From: Synechococcus sp. WH 8020
GTDB taxonomy: Bacteria > Cyanobacteriota > Cyanobacteriia > PCC-6307 > Cyanobiaceae
Direction of reading: 5' to 3'
NCBI RefSeq assembly: GCF_001040845.1
Contig: NZ_CP011941.1
Coordinates: forward strand, 1,373,676 to 1,437,675
DNA: 64,000 bases
Positions within the stretch are counted from its first letter, which is position 1; every line of letters begins with the position of its first letter. Both the position numbers and the translations under genes were made by a program. Below are positions 8,793-17,343 of the stretch, one piece after another. Below the pieces are notes generated by a model, which ran no database searches, was not told the origin of the DNA, and saw only the letters and a list, made by a program, of their open reading frames with translations.

Positions 8793-9020
8793 TTGACACC
8801 TGCCTTTTGCTTGCTTTCTGGTGTTCGCTTGGCAGACTGGGCCACCTATCCGATTGTCCTTTTGCCAGTCGATCGCAACTTAAGAGCTGTCGCGGCCACT
8901 TCTCCCGCAGAGGCAGCCCTTCTTCAGCAGGAGGAGCGTCTCCGCATGCCAGGGATCCGTGGAACCAAGGCTGCACCGAGAACGGATCTCGACGGAATAG
9001 GAGCGAGCGCTCCCTCTTAG
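8793..9020 (+). CDS. Possible hypothetical protein (75 aa)
   Basis: An open frame from TTG (GAGAAG about seven bases upstream) encodes LADWATYPIVLLPVDRNLRA followed by an Ala/Glu-rich stretch (AATSPAEAALLQQEERLRMP). Composition is reasonably protein-like, but start and family are both unclear. Another frame overlaps it. Treat as tentative. Confidence 0.35.
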   Translation: MTPAFCLLSGVRLADWATYPIVLLPVDRNLRAVAATSPAEAALLQQEERLRMPGIRGTKAAPRTDLDGIGASAPS

Positions 9021-9446
9021 AAATCTGGGTGAAACAGCACTTTCAAAGCCAGCGACTCTCAGGCTGGCCTCAGAGCAACCGATGCTCCGTCAATTGCATC
9101 CATCACACAATGTCCAAGTTGGACGTGGTTTGTCTGCGTTGCCGTCAGCTACCTGACCAAAGACAAAGCCTGTAACGATCAACATTGGGCAGAATTGAAT
9201 CCGGAGATAAAAAAACGAGCGGATTGGTTTCAATTAGTTGGTTAATTCAATGTCGAGAATCCTGCAGCCCGTTGGAGGAACGTCAAACAACACCCACAAG
9301 AAAAAGCGAGGAGCTTTGGTTTCCCTATAGATCTCCCAACTAAATCATGACATCTCCAACGCGAGCAGATTTTCTTAGTAAAGAGATGACAGCTTGACAA
9401 GCAAAAGCCTTCTGCTTGGTTTCAGATCACCTTTCTCAAAAAAATT
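9021..9446. other. Non-coding or decayed stretch
   Basis: I see no convincing gene here. Short frames exist on both strands but lack start signals and protein-like composition. The region separates the tentative gene at 8793 from the pterin dehydratase gene, which reads toward it. Confidence 0.4.
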
Positions 9447-9773
9447 CTACACGTCAATTCCATTCAGCTTTGCTGCCAAGACAGCATCGGCTTGCGTTAG
9501 GCCATCAACTTTATGGGTGTAAATCACAGCTTCCGCATGTGCCCAGCCCAGGGAAAACTCAGCATGGTGTCCCTCAACCTCACAGATTGCTCCTGCTGCA
9601 TTCACCCAATCAAGGGCAGTCTGGAAGTCGATAAATCGCAGTGATCGAGAGAGGTGGTGGTTATCGACCACCTCCCACCCAGGCAATTGAGGCAGCAGAT
9701 CAGCAAGTTCCGCTTCTGTGAGCTTAGGAGCACCTTCTTGACAGGGGATACAGGTCTGTTTTGCCAAATTCAT
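9447..9773 (-). CDS. Pterin-4a-carbinolamine dehydratase
   Basis: The 108-residue product matches the PCD/DCoH family: LPGWEVVDNHHLSRSLRFID, then AAGAICEVEGHHAEFSLGW and VIYTHKVDGLTQADAVLAAK. The catalytic E-x-x-x-H-H motif is present. The enzyme dehydrates 4a-hydroxytetrahydropterin and recycles pterin cofactors. AGGAG lies seven bases before the ATG. The CQEGAPKLTEAEL N-terminus is normal for bacterial members. It appears monocistronic. Confidence 0.92.
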   Translation of the reverse strand: MNLAKQTCIPCQEGAPKLTEAELADLLPQLPGWEVVDNHHLSRSLRFIDFQTALDWVNAAGAICEVEGHHAEFSLGWAHAEAVIYTHKVDGLTQADAVLAAKLNGIDV

Positions 9774-9902
9774 TGAGATCTCCTGCCGCTTTTGAAGTAT
9801 GGCCGTAATACTGAAAACAGTGACGCGGGAGCTGAGGCAAACACTCCAGCTCCTAAATAGACCCCCTACTTCCGTAGCCTCAAGATCAAGTGCCGGTGAC
9901 GC

Positions 9903-10046
9903 ATGGACGAAGACAGCAGAAAAGCCAGACGAACTACTTTTGCCTGGGTTATCGGCGCCAACATCGCCGCATGGGGCCTTTACCTCGTCCTAACGAAGGT
10001 CGTGGGAATGGATTTCGACATGATTCGCCAGGCCAACTACGGTTGA
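9903..10046 (+). CDS. Single-pass membrane microprotein (47 aa)
   Basis: The product starts MDEDSRKARRTTFAWVIGAN, continues IAAWGLYLVLTKVVGM and ends DMIRQANYG. A charged N-terminus precedes one transmembrane helix (about 12-35) and a short polar tail, typical of small cyanobacterial thylakoid or inner-membrane proteins. It lies 129 bases from the divergent pterin dehydratase start. Function unknown. Confidence 0.6.
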   Translation: MDEDSRKARRTTFAWVIGANIAAWGLYLVLTKVVGMDFDMIRQANYG

Positions 10047-10588
10047 ATCAAGTAGACGTTCCAGTTCTCCCTTGCTGTCAACCGGTCGTTTGCTGTCTGG
10101 TTGTTTGCCTTGATCGACTCCCACCACAACAACGGCCACACGGCAGGTAATCGCCCCTTTCGATCCGAATACCACCCAGCACAGATGGAGCGCCATACAA
10201 CCCGCTCACCCAGAACGACTCCACACCCAGCCCACCTCTGAACCACCCCAGCACCAGCAGTTCGGCTGCGTCGTGGATTGCTTGGCTGCCACTTGAGCTG
10301 CCTATGAGCACGGAGCATAGGGGGCTTTATAAGTTATCACCTGGGAATCAAGAAAATGGGCCAGATTTTTTCTCTGCTGCCCATGGCTAAGTATTGACAG
10401 AGAGGAAGCTGGGAAGAGGTGGATTACGAATACGAGTCGAGACGGTGTAGCGCATAGCTGGTCAGAGTTGAATATGAAGATTGGATCATTGAGGCTAATT
10501 GATATAGACAACAAAGTTGAGTTGAAGGGTAACTGCTTCAGGAATTGACCAATCTCTCGAAAGCGCATCGAGAAGACTGAAGCGGAAT
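10047..10588. other. Non-coding stretch, no supported gene
   Basis: About 540 bases with only shadow-like frames on both strands (Trp/Arg-rich or low complexity). No RNA gene or strong terminator was recognised. It may contain decayed sequence. Confidence 0.4.
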
Positions 10589-10981
10589 TTACTTGATAAT
10601 TTTGTCTACCAAGACATCATCAAAATACACCCGTACCCTGTGAAACATTTTGCCATCAAACTCTAATATCCAGGCATATTGGTTGTTGTAAGGCTGCCCG
10701 CTTTTAGCAACAGCTTTGGAAGTCATCTCCAGCACAACGAAGGCACCATCAACGATAACATTATTTACCTTCCACTGAATTCCGCCGTCCAAAGAGGACT
10801 TTAGCCTTGAGACTGCTGCATCAATGAAGTGCGCCCTAGATGTATAAACACCAGCAAGAATGCTTGAGCCTGTGATAGCCCATTGGACGTCCTCCGCTAC
10901 AAAATTGGCCAAAAACTGATCAATAGCGCCAATTTCAAGCAGATTAATAGCATTGTCAACGTAATCACGAGTGACCTGCAT
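10589..10981 (-). CDS. SnoaL/NTF2-like protein
   Basis: The 130-residue product (ATG at 10981) starts MQVTRDYVDNAINLLEIGAI. It has the NTF2-like cone fold signature: two helices, FVAEDVQWAITG, a helix, then strands WKVNNVIVDGAFVVLEMTSK and YAWILEFDGKMFHRVRVYFD. This resembles ketosteroid-isomerase-related proteins, which bind small hydrophobic ligands or act as isomerases. The substrate cannot be read from the sequence. Confidence 0.75.
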   Translation of the reverse strand: MQVTRDYVDNAINLLEIGAIDQFLANFVAEDVQWAITGSSILAGVYTSRAHFIDAAVSRLKSSLDGGIQWKVNNVIVDGAFVVLEMTSKAVAKSGQPYNNQYAWILEFDGKMFHRVRVYFDDVLVDKIIK

Positions 10982-11185
10982 AGCAACAAGCACGAAGCGA
11001 AAATCAATTGTAGAAGATTTCGGAAGAATCTTGATTGTTCAAATCATTTTGGAATGTCACTGACTTAGGCAATTGCAATGCATGGAGCTACAGAGCGATT
11101 CAATAGACAAGCTGGGGCAATGCAATACCTCAAACAATTGGAAAGACTGCATTAGACATGCATATAACGCCAATCCTTTGCAGGG

Positions 11186-11352
11186 ATGACTGAAGCGATG
11201 AACGCGAGGCTGAGCTCACTGCCCTCATCAACAAGCTCTGTCGGATCAATGGCAAAGACTGGCCACGCGGGCATGCCGCAGAACTTGCACGACGGGCCGG
11301 TGTCTCCACTCAGGCCATCGACAGCCGCCGCAACACTGCCCTGAAAACGTAA
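11186..11352 (+). pseudogene. Frameshifted small helix-turn-helix-like gene
   Basis: The ATG at 11186 encodes MTEA, and the good coding frame then lies in another phase: DEREAELTALINKLCRINGK followed by DWPRGHAAELARRAGVSTQA and a stop at 11350-11352. The second half looks like a helix-turn-helix (AELARRAGVSTQAI). One missing base near codon 3-4 would join them. This is either a decayed gene or a sequencing indel. Confidence 0.4.
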
Positions 11353-11366
11353 GCCGAGGAGAACAC

Positions 11367-11464
11367 ATGGTCCGCACCACGCTCACCGCAGCAGCACTCG
11401 CCATCGGATCACCTTCAACCGAGATGGTCAATACACCCTGAATGTGTTCTGGAAAAAGCCGTAA
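11367..11464 (+). pseudogene. Frameshifted microgene
   Basis: The ATG at 11367 follows a strong GAGGAG site and encodes MVRTTLTAAALAI, then runs to a TGA at 11439-11441. The adjacent frame encodes ITFNRDGQYTLNVFWKKP and stops at 11462-11464. A signal-like N-terminus joined to a beta-strand end suggests a small exported protein broken by a frameshift. It lies 14 bases after the previous frameshifted gene. Confidence 0.35.
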
Positions 11465-11584
11465 CCCGTGAGCCAGGCTGCTGGGGCGAAGGTGCGTGCT
11501 GGTGGGGATGAAAGCAGCAGTGTGATCAGCTGACAGACCAGCCAAAGCTGATGAAGATGAAAGTCATCGCGCCTGCTCGAAGCC

Positions 11585-12244
11585 ATGACAAACGATTGCG
11601 TTGTGACCCCCGAACAGATCATGGGAACGTCGCAACAGAGTGCTAATGGCCACCGAAAAGGGACCACCTCGGCCTTTTTTCTCAACGCGGAATGGGCCCT
11701 CCGCAGGCCGTTGATAACGGATCAAGATCGACTGCAGGCTGAAGCCTGCAAACGCATGCTTAGGCGTCAAATGGTCGACATTGTGCGTTCCAACGGCGTC
11801 GGTGACCTGTTCGACTGGCGCGACCAGGACATCGCTGAGATCTGCCTGGAGGAGATGGCCAAGCGTGGCGATGAGGAGGTTCAGGGCTTTGACGATGAGA
11901 ATCTCAAGGCGCTGGCCTCAGGTGAGGTGTGCGGATTCACCGGTGAGGATCTGTTGCCGGGTGCTCAGGATTTCGGAGCATCAGCTGCCCAGACAGCTAC
12001 CAGTAGCCATCGCACCGATGCTTTGCTGCAGGAGCATCTCGAACGACAGCGGGGGGTGCGCAAGGGGACGTTCGGTGCTTTTTGCGCGAACTATCGACTG
12101 GCCAGGACGCAGCCGGATCCGGCTGCGACAGCAGCTGCGGCGATGATGCTTGAGCTGCTGCCTCACGTGCATCAGCTCGGATACCTCAAGTGGTGGGTGT
12201 GCCGTGATGCCTGGGCCGAGGCTCTGGTCGCGGCGGGGGCTTGA
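11585..12244 (+). CDS. Hypothetical protein (219 aa)
   Basis: A soluble 219-residue product, from ATG, clearly protein-like throughout: RRPLITDQDRLQAEACKRML, LFDWRDQDIAEICLEEMAKR and MMLELLPHVHQLGYLKWWVC. It contains a Ser/Ala/Thr linker in the middle and is Glu/Asp-rich. I do not recognise the family. It looks GC-richer than its neighbours and sits beside two frameshifted microgenes, which hints at acquisition. Confidence 0.65.
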   Translation: MTNDCVVTPEQIMGTSQQSANGHRKGTTSAFFLNAEWALRRPLITDQDRLQAEACKRMLRRQMVDIVRSNGVGDLFDWRDQDIAEICLEEMAKRGDEEVQGFDDENLKALASGEVCGFTGEDLLPGAQDFGASAAQTATSSHRTDALLQEHLERQRGVRKGTFGAFCANYRLARTQPDPAATAAAAMMLELLPHVHQLGYLKWWVCRDAWAEALVAAGA

Positions 12245-12328
12245 TGGCGGGCAAATCCCCCTATCGGGTGATGTCAGGACCGATCACCGCGATCAGCGTC
12301 CTTGCTCATAGGGAGCCCATAGCGCAGT

Positions 12329-12481
12329 ATGGAAAATCAAAAAACAAATGTCGAAGATATTGGATTAGAGGAGATCAGAGCAATCCGCGGTCAAATGAAG
12401 GATGCCAAAGAGAAAACCACTAGAACTGATGCCGAATTAGATGAACTTGCTGCAAGGCAAGCACAACATGCTGTTCTCTGA
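12329..12481 (+). CDS. Small coiled-coil protein (50 aa)
   Basis: The product starts MENQKTNVEDIGLEEIRAIR and continues GQMKDAKEKTTRTDAELDEL, ending AQHAVL. Heptad-like spacing of I/L/A residues predicts one amphipathic coiled-coil helix. The ATG has only a weak Shine-Dalgarno. Function unknown. Confidence 0.5.
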   Translation: MENQKTNVEDIGLEEIRAIRGQMKDAKEKTTRTDAELDELAARQAQHAVL

Positions 12482-12654
12482 GCAATCTCAGACTTGCAAA
12501 GTCGAATGTACGAATCTCCTTGATCATTGGTGGTGCATCAAGGCTTATTACTGCAATTGTTAATTGTGATCCGATGCTTAATTCCACTGGACGAGGGAAG
12601 AGTGCATTGGAAGACGAGAAGGCAGAGCAGACCGCTAGATGACATGATTGGCAG

Positions 12655-13188
12655 ATGAGTATTCGAAGTGTCCTGCGAATTGGTCACCCGTCTTTACGCG
12701 GGCGCTCGACGGAAATCCCTGATGATTGGTTCGGCAGTCAACGCTTGCAGACGCTGATAGACGACTTATTCGATACCAAATCAGCATGCTCTGGTGCAGG
12801 GATAGCGGCACCTCAGATCGGTGAGCCGTGGAGGGTTTTTGTGCTCGGAATGAAGCACAACCCTCGTTATCCCGAGGCTCCTCCATTGCCTGAGCGAGTA
12901 GTCATCAATCCTGTATTCAAAGCAATTGGCGAAGAATCGACGACTTTCTGGGAGGGGTGTCTAAGTGTCCCTGGATTGCGTGGTGAGGTAAAAAGATCCA
13001 AATACATTCACCTGCAGTATCAAGACCAAGACGGGGCTTCCCATCAGGAAGAATTGGAGGGGTTTCATGCACGAGCTATTCAGCATGAAGTTGATCACTT
13101 AGATGGAGTATTTTTCACTGACCGCTTAACCAGAACAGTGGCCTTTGGCTTTATTGATGAGCTTCAGGCTCATGGGCTTATTCCTTGA
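12655..13188 (+). CDS. def: Peptide deformylase
   Basis: All three PDF motifs are present: GAGIAAPQIG (motif 1), EGCLSVPG (motif 2, metal-ligand Cys) and QHEVDHLDG (motif 3, HExxH metal ligands and catalytic Glu). The enzyme removes the formyl group from nascent protein N-termini in the cytoplasm. The 177-residue length is normal. The sequence is slightly off the standard type (GAGIAAPQIG instead of GVGLAAPQ), which could mean it is a second paralogue. An inverted repeat follows five bases after the stop. Confidence 0.93.
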   Translation: MSIRSVLRIGHPSLRGRSTEIPDDWFGSQRLQTLIDDLFDTKSACSGAGIAAPQIGEPWRVFVLGMKHNPRYPEAPPLPERVVINPVFKAIGEESTTFWEGCLSVPGLRGEVKRSKYIHLQYQDQDGASHQEELEGFHARAIQHEVDHLDGVFFTDRLTRTVAFGFIDELQAHGLIP

Positions 13189-13192
13189 ATAA

Positions 13193-13239
13193 GCACCATT
13201 GGTATGCGGACAACGAGTTTGCACGTATACCAATGGTGC
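13193..13239. repeat. Perfect 13-bp inverted repeat after def
   Basis: GCACCATTGGTAT (13193-13205) is perfectly inverted at 13227-13239 with a 21-base loop. It starts five bases after the def stop codon. There is no T-run, so it is not a classic Rho-independent terminator. It may be a transcript-end hairpin, an operator or a remnant of a small element. Confidence 0.65.
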
Positions 13240-13758
13240 GATCTGATCGATGGTGGTGTCGCTGCCGTGGACTGGGTGAAGCGGTATGCGCAGAAGTGAC
13301 TCCCAAATCAGAGGAATTTGCAGTGGTTCAAGGCAGCAGCTGCACGGCTTGCTCCCAGCCACTGCTCGAAACTAAGAGCGATGCCATGAGGTCAAAAACG
13401 AATGATCCATGCGGTCTCCAATTTGGATTCACCATCGATCAGACGGTCTCAATCCACATCCCACCATCCGGGGCAAAGCCTCCACCTGGGCGGGCACCGT
13501 TTCCCAGGCTTCGATGGCGTTGTGGCGAAGCATCCTGCGAACGCCTGGCTGGGTGCAAGGACTGAGTTTGATGTGGTAGATCCAGCTATATCCAGAATGA
13601 GCATTACTCGGCTGAAAAGGTATTCACGGTAAATGTCATTGCTGTAGAGCCTTGACTTCCAATACATTCGCCATCCTCACCATTGAAGGAGTTACGGATT
13701 TAGCCAAAGCAATGACACCTCGCAATTGTTGGGCATCATTGCTTTGCAAAAAGAATAT
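13240..13758. other. Non-coding or decayed stretch
   Basis: About 520 bases without a convincing gene. Plus-strand frames run through but are Pro/Arg/Cys-rich with no start signal, and they begin inside the inverted repeat. I regard them as chance frames. Confidence 0.4.
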
Positions 13759-14142
13759 CTAGTTACCCCCGCAAGTTAGATTTCCATGCTCGTCCAGATC
13801 TGTATTGCCGGTGCAGTCTACAAGTGTTTCTCCTGGGCAACTTTGACCTTTCTCTATCGAGTAGCAGCCCCATCCATGACCATTACCATATGAAGAGCAA
13901 CAAAAAGTTCCTGCTCTATTTGTCCCAGAATTCTGTTTAAAAGAATTCGTTGATGCATGGCGCGTTCTCCTCGTTTTTTGCTTCTTTGTGCGAAGTTCCG
14001 CTTGAGCTGTTCTTCTAGACTGTGCCAATAGCAAATTGCAATTTTCATTTGCCTTGGCTTCACCTAATGCCAAAACCGCGCAAGGAAGAAACGCCAGTCC
14101 AATTAATTTTGTGATTAATTTAGGGTGAAAAAGAGAATTCAT
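13759..14142 (-). CDS. Exported cysteine-rich protein (127 aa)
   Basis: From ATG 14142 the product has a signal peptide (MNSLFHPKLITKLIGLAFLP then CAVLALGEAKA). The mature part has a basic middle (RTKKQKTRRTRHA) and a Cys/Gly-rich end: CCSSYGNGHGWGCYS, CPGETLVDC and LTCGGN. The six C-terminal cysteines suggest disulfides after export. The upstream in-frame extension is not protein-like. No family recognised. Confidence 0.6.
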   Translation of the reverse strand: MNSLFHPKLITKLIGLAFLPCAVLALGEAKANENCNLLLAQSRRTAQAELRTKKQKTRRTRHASTNSFKQNSGTNRAGTFCCSSYGNGHGWGCYSIEKGQSCPGETLVDCTGNTDLDEHGNLTCGGN

Positions 14143-14362
14143 TGTGATAGTTAAGTGAGTCAAAAGAGGATTGCTCCCCTGTGAACTCACCATCGCCGAA
14201 TTGACTGCATCACTCGATGACCACGCTCATAAGCGCCTGTGATCTTGCCCACACCCGAGAAGCCAGATCGCCACTTAGGTTGACAACGCATGAAACCCAA
14301 GCCGGTGTCTTCCGTTTCGCAGGCATCCGGGCAAATGCAGCCGGACCGACCCTTGATTCGAG

Positions 14363-14400
14363 GCTCCTACCTTTGCAAATTCGTTTGTAAACGTAGGAGC
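14363..14400. repeat. Long imperfect hairpin with TTCG loop
   Basis: Two 17-base arms, 14363-14379 and 14384-14400, pair with only two mismatches around a TTCG tetraloop. The outer eight bases (GCTCCTAC/GTAGGAGC) are perfect. It lies about 75 bases outside the left island repeat. A UUCG loop would be very stable in plus-strand RNA, but no T-run follows. Confidence 0.6.
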
Positions 14401-14474
14401 GATTTGATGCAGTAAGTGGTTTCAAGCATCTCGGTGTTTTCCGACAATGCCTGTCCTGGCTTGGTTTTTTGAAA

Positions 14475-14521
14475 CGCCCCCTGCTGGATTCGAACCAGCG
14501 ACCGACTGCTTAGAAGGCAGT
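14475..14521 (-). repeat. Distal att repeat: displaced tRNA-Arg 3' half
   Basis: This matches the anticodon-arm-to-acceptor part of the intact tRNA-Arg at 34809-34855 in the same orientation. The two differences, at 14484 and 14497, fall on opposite sides of the T-arm stem and keep it paired (C-G in place of A-U). No 5' half follows, so it is not a tRNA gene but the scar of integration. Confidence 0.92.
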
Positions 14522-14621
14522 CAACGAGCCCAGTAGCGGTGGGCATATTTGAATGAGCCACTGGATTCTCGTCAATCGGTGCTTGCCTCTGCAATCCTCT
14601 GCAAGCGTGATTTGACATAAA

Positions 14622-14645
14622 AGTGAGAGCACTGCTCTCACTCTC
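14622..14645. promoter_or_regulatory. Putative integrase arm sites, distal end
   Basis: AGTGAGAGC (14622-14630) and its inverted copy GCTCTCACT (14634-14642) sit three bases apart, and the inverted copy extends to GCTCTCACTCTC. The same 12-mer, GAGAGTGAGAGC, occurs at 34685-34696 beside the integrase start. Matching short repeats near both island ends are what arm-type recombinase binding sites look like. The role is inferred. Confidence 0.6.
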
Positions 14646-15330
14646 TTGCCGGTGTGTTTCAGGCCTTTGCAGCACCGTGCTCGAGCTTGCATTTGAGGGG
14701 TTGATGCGCCTGCAAACGTGGAGCGGATGAGCCCTGTTCATGGTGTTGCCTCAAAACAACAGCAAGTCGCCCACCAATAGCTCGATATTTGTTTTACGAC
14801 GGGGGGGGTACTGATTTTGGGTGTAATTTTGAACAAGATTCATTTAAGCACCAACAAGCTTCTGCCTCTTCACTAGGGGGATTACTGAAGATCAGCATCG
14901 CTCTAAGGAGCGATGCTGATCAACTCCTTATACAAGCTCTAAAAAGAATTTAGCTGGGCATCGGGGTTCAAGGAGATGATTACTATAAAAAGTGCCTCGC
15001 GCAGTAAATCGAAGAGGTGACACAGATTGGCGAGCGCGAAATGGCGGAAAAGTAAGGTAAGAGCTCTAAGGCCTTCAGTTTCTGTTTGAAACAAATACCT
15101 AATCAGTCGAGCTACTTAGGAATGCAGAGCTTCAAGCAAGCAAGCTGGTCAGGAAAGTGACCTTTGGCAAGGATGAACTCAAAGACTTCTGACAGGAGAT
15201 CATCGAGCTCAGAGAATAAGCTCTTAAGAGAAGATCCCAGGGTTAAAAGAAAGAGAAATGGTTAATCCATATGGGTCCAGTCTTCAGGTTTTACTTAGAG
15301 CTATACAAATAAAAAAATAAATCGCGAATT
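14646..15330. other. Island left interior with decayed coding remnants
   Basis: No intact gene is visible. At 15112-15231 (plus strand) a broken frame reads LLRNAELQASKLVRKVTFGK then DELKDF, a stop, QEIIELRE, a stop, and ALKRRSQ. It looks like the tail of a helical protein ruined by nonsense mutations. A perfect hairpin lies at 14890-14921. Confidence 0.4.
14890..14921. terminator. Perfect 14-bp hairpin, possible terminator
   Basis: GATCAGCATCGCTC at 14890-14903 is perfectly inverted at 14908-14921 with a TAAG loop. The stem is strong enough for a terminator, but it is not followed by a T-run on either strand. It could also be a recombination remnant. Confidence 0.45.
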
Positions 15331-17289
15331 TCATAAACAAACGGTCGCGATAAGTCTGTTAAGTTCCCTTGTTCGTTCTTTACGAATCACATAGAGATTT
15401 AAAGCCTGTCGAAAGGATGAGCATGCCCGTGGGCGGTCATTCATCTCAAGATAGGTAGCACCAAGTTTCTCATAACCCACGGGGTTTTTAGGCTCACTTT
15501 GTATTGCAGACCGAAGATCACTAAGAGCACTTTTGTAAGAATTCTGAGCCAAGCTAATCATTGCTCTATTCCTAAGTGCCTTAGCATGCATCGGATCAGA
15601 TTCAATTGCTCGATTGAGATCTAATAGCTCACGTCGATCAAATCCTTGCCTTCGATGAATAACACTTCGCTCGAAAAACGCCTCAGCAAGTCTATACTCA
15701 GAAGATATAGCAACCTCTAGATCAATCCTAGCCCCATTAAGATCATTGATATGTTGCTTAAAAAGAGCTCGATCAAAATATCGTGCAGGGTTTTGCGGGT
15801 CTAATGCAACAGCCTTGTCAAAGTCAGCCAAGGCTTGAGACTTACTACCCCTCCTTGAATGAAATTGTGCCCGAAACAAGTAAACCTGAGGGTCAACGGG
15901 GGTAAGCTGTACTGCCTTATTTAAGTCCGAGATAGCACCATCTGGATCACCAAGCAACTCCTTTAAGAGCCCACGATTCATATATGCATTGCCATAGTTA
16001 GGCTGAAGCTTGATCGCCCTATTGAAAAGAGAAAGAGCTTTGAGATAGTCGCGTCGATTCATGAGGGAAGCTCCCTTGTTAGCCATAGCGGAAGCATTCG
16101 TAGGCGAAATTTCAATAGCCAAGGAATAGTATTCAGAAGCCTTAGCCCGATCGCCAAGCTGATCTACAACCAATCCCAAATTATTTACGACAGCTGAAGC
16201 CTGACTATTAAACTTTGGCTTGTCGATACCCATAGCAATGAGCTCAAAGGACTTTTCCAAAGCAGTCCTAGCCAAGTGCAGCTCTCCGACTGCAGCGTAG
16301 GAAAGGCCAATACTCGACCAGTTGTTATAACTATTTGGATCTAGCCTTGCAATCTGAAATAAGTCAGCTCGAGACTCTTTATAGTTGCCAAGTACATAAT
16401 TAGCCACAGCCCTAAGTTCAAGAGGCTCCTGTCTGGTTGCAATATCACGAATTTGAGACAAAAGTTTGATGGCAAGCTGATATCCGGTGTCTTCACGCAT
16501 AGCAAGAATGCTTTGAGCAACAAGCAAACTGGCTTTCTCGTCAGCGTCAACAGATGACTTACGCTTATAAGGAGTCCCCTTAAATTGAAGATAGTGAGTT
16601 AAGGGAATACCAATATTTACTCCAGTTTTCGTGGTTTTATCAAAGGCGATTGATCGCCTTTGATCGGCGTCACCTCTACCATGAATGCCGACAAGAGTTC
16701 CATCCGGTAGGAATACACCTCCTCCACTCATACCAGAAGAAGTCCGAATGCGATAAAAGAGCTCATATCCTTGATCAAGACCTATATTCGTATAAGCAAC
16801 AAGATCACCGTCATTTATGGTGATTTGATTTGGATTATCAAGGGGAAAGCCAGCGACAGCAAGTGACGCTAAAGAAGAGTCTGAGAACTTAGAAGCAAGA
16901 TTTGAAACCGGATAGGGCTTGACCGTTTGGACTTTGATAACAGCAAGATCAAGTTGTTTTATGCGATTGACATTTACTCCAAGAGTAGTGTGCATAATTC
17001 CATCAAATGTTTCGATATCAATTTCTTCATTATCCGAGAGACCATCAACAACATGCCATGCTGTTAAAATGTAGTGAAAGTTTTCATCTCTAGAAACAAT
17101 AGTCCCGGAACCGGGCGCACCTGGACCAAAGACGCGAACAGAATATGAGCTTATCAAGCTTATTGAGCTGGCTGAAATAGACCTTGCCCCCAAAGCAAGC
17201 ACACCAAAAGTACTGTTAAAACAAATGAGGATGAGCCAAAACAAGAAAGTTTTTTGAACGCTATGATTTTTAAGTAAACCACTAAACAT
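15331..17289 (-). CDS. Exported trypsin-like protease with C-terminal TPR array
   Basis: The 652-residue product has an N-terminal signal or anchor (about 12-34), a trypsin-like domain (about 48-235) and a long TPR array (about 265-640). The catalytic triad is visible: His79 (LTAWHVVDG), Asp114 (QLDLAVIKV) and Ser188 (SSGMSGGGVF). The TPRs repeat patterns such as ALSLFNRAIKLQPNYGNAYM and ALADFDKAVALDPQNPARYF, about ten copies, normally a protein-binding scaffold. It should act in the periplasm, with the TPRs recruiting substrates or partners. It is divergently transcribed, 54 bases away, from a small secreted TPR protein. The gene is noticeably AT-rich. Confidence 0.9.
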   Translation of the reverse strand: MFSGLLKNHSVQKTFLFWLILICFNSTFGVLALGARSISASSISLISSYSVRVFGPGAPGSGTIVSRDENFHYILTAWHVVDGLSDNEEIDIETFDGIMHTTLGVNVNRIKQLDLAVIKVQTVKPYPVSNLASKFSDSSLASLAVAGFPLDNPNQITINDGDLVAYTNIGLDQGYELFYRIRTSSGMSGGGVFLPDGTLVGIHGRGDADQRRSIAFDKTTKTGVNIGIPLTHYLQFKGTPYKRKSSVDADEKASLLVAQSILAMREDTGYQLAIKLLSQIRDIATRQEPLELRAVANYVLGNYKESRADLFQIARLDPNSYNNWSSIGLSYAAVGELHLARTALEKSFELIAMGIDKPKFNSQASAVVNNLGLVVDQLGDRAKASEYYSLAIEISPTNASAMANKGASLMNRRDYLKALSLFNRAIKLQPNYGNAYMNRGLLKELLGDPDGAISDLNKAVQLTPVDPQVYLFRAQFHSRRGSKSQALADFDKAVALDPQNPARYFDRALFKQHINDLNGARIDLEVAISSEYRLAEAFFERSVIHRRQGFDRRELLDLNRAIESDPMHAKALRNRAMISLAQNSYKSALSDLRSAIQSEPKNPVGYEKLGATYLEMNDRPRACSSFRQALNLYVIRKERTRELNRLIATVCL

Positions 17290-17343
17290 TCAGCTTATTT
17301 ACAATGGTGTACATTAGATCCGAAACAACGCAAAACAACACTT

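Noticed and set aside
10302-10568. An 88-codon minus-strand frame.
   Set aside because: Composition is not protein-like, no ribosome site, no family resemblance.
13185-13565. A 126-codon plus-strand frame after peptide deformylase.
   Set aside because: It begins inside an inverted repeat with a TTG; composition (Pro, Arg, Cys) is not protein-like.
14367-14741. A 124-codon minus-strand frame.
   Set aside because: It runs through the tRNA-Arg remnant and the arm sites; the peptide is a translation of those elements.
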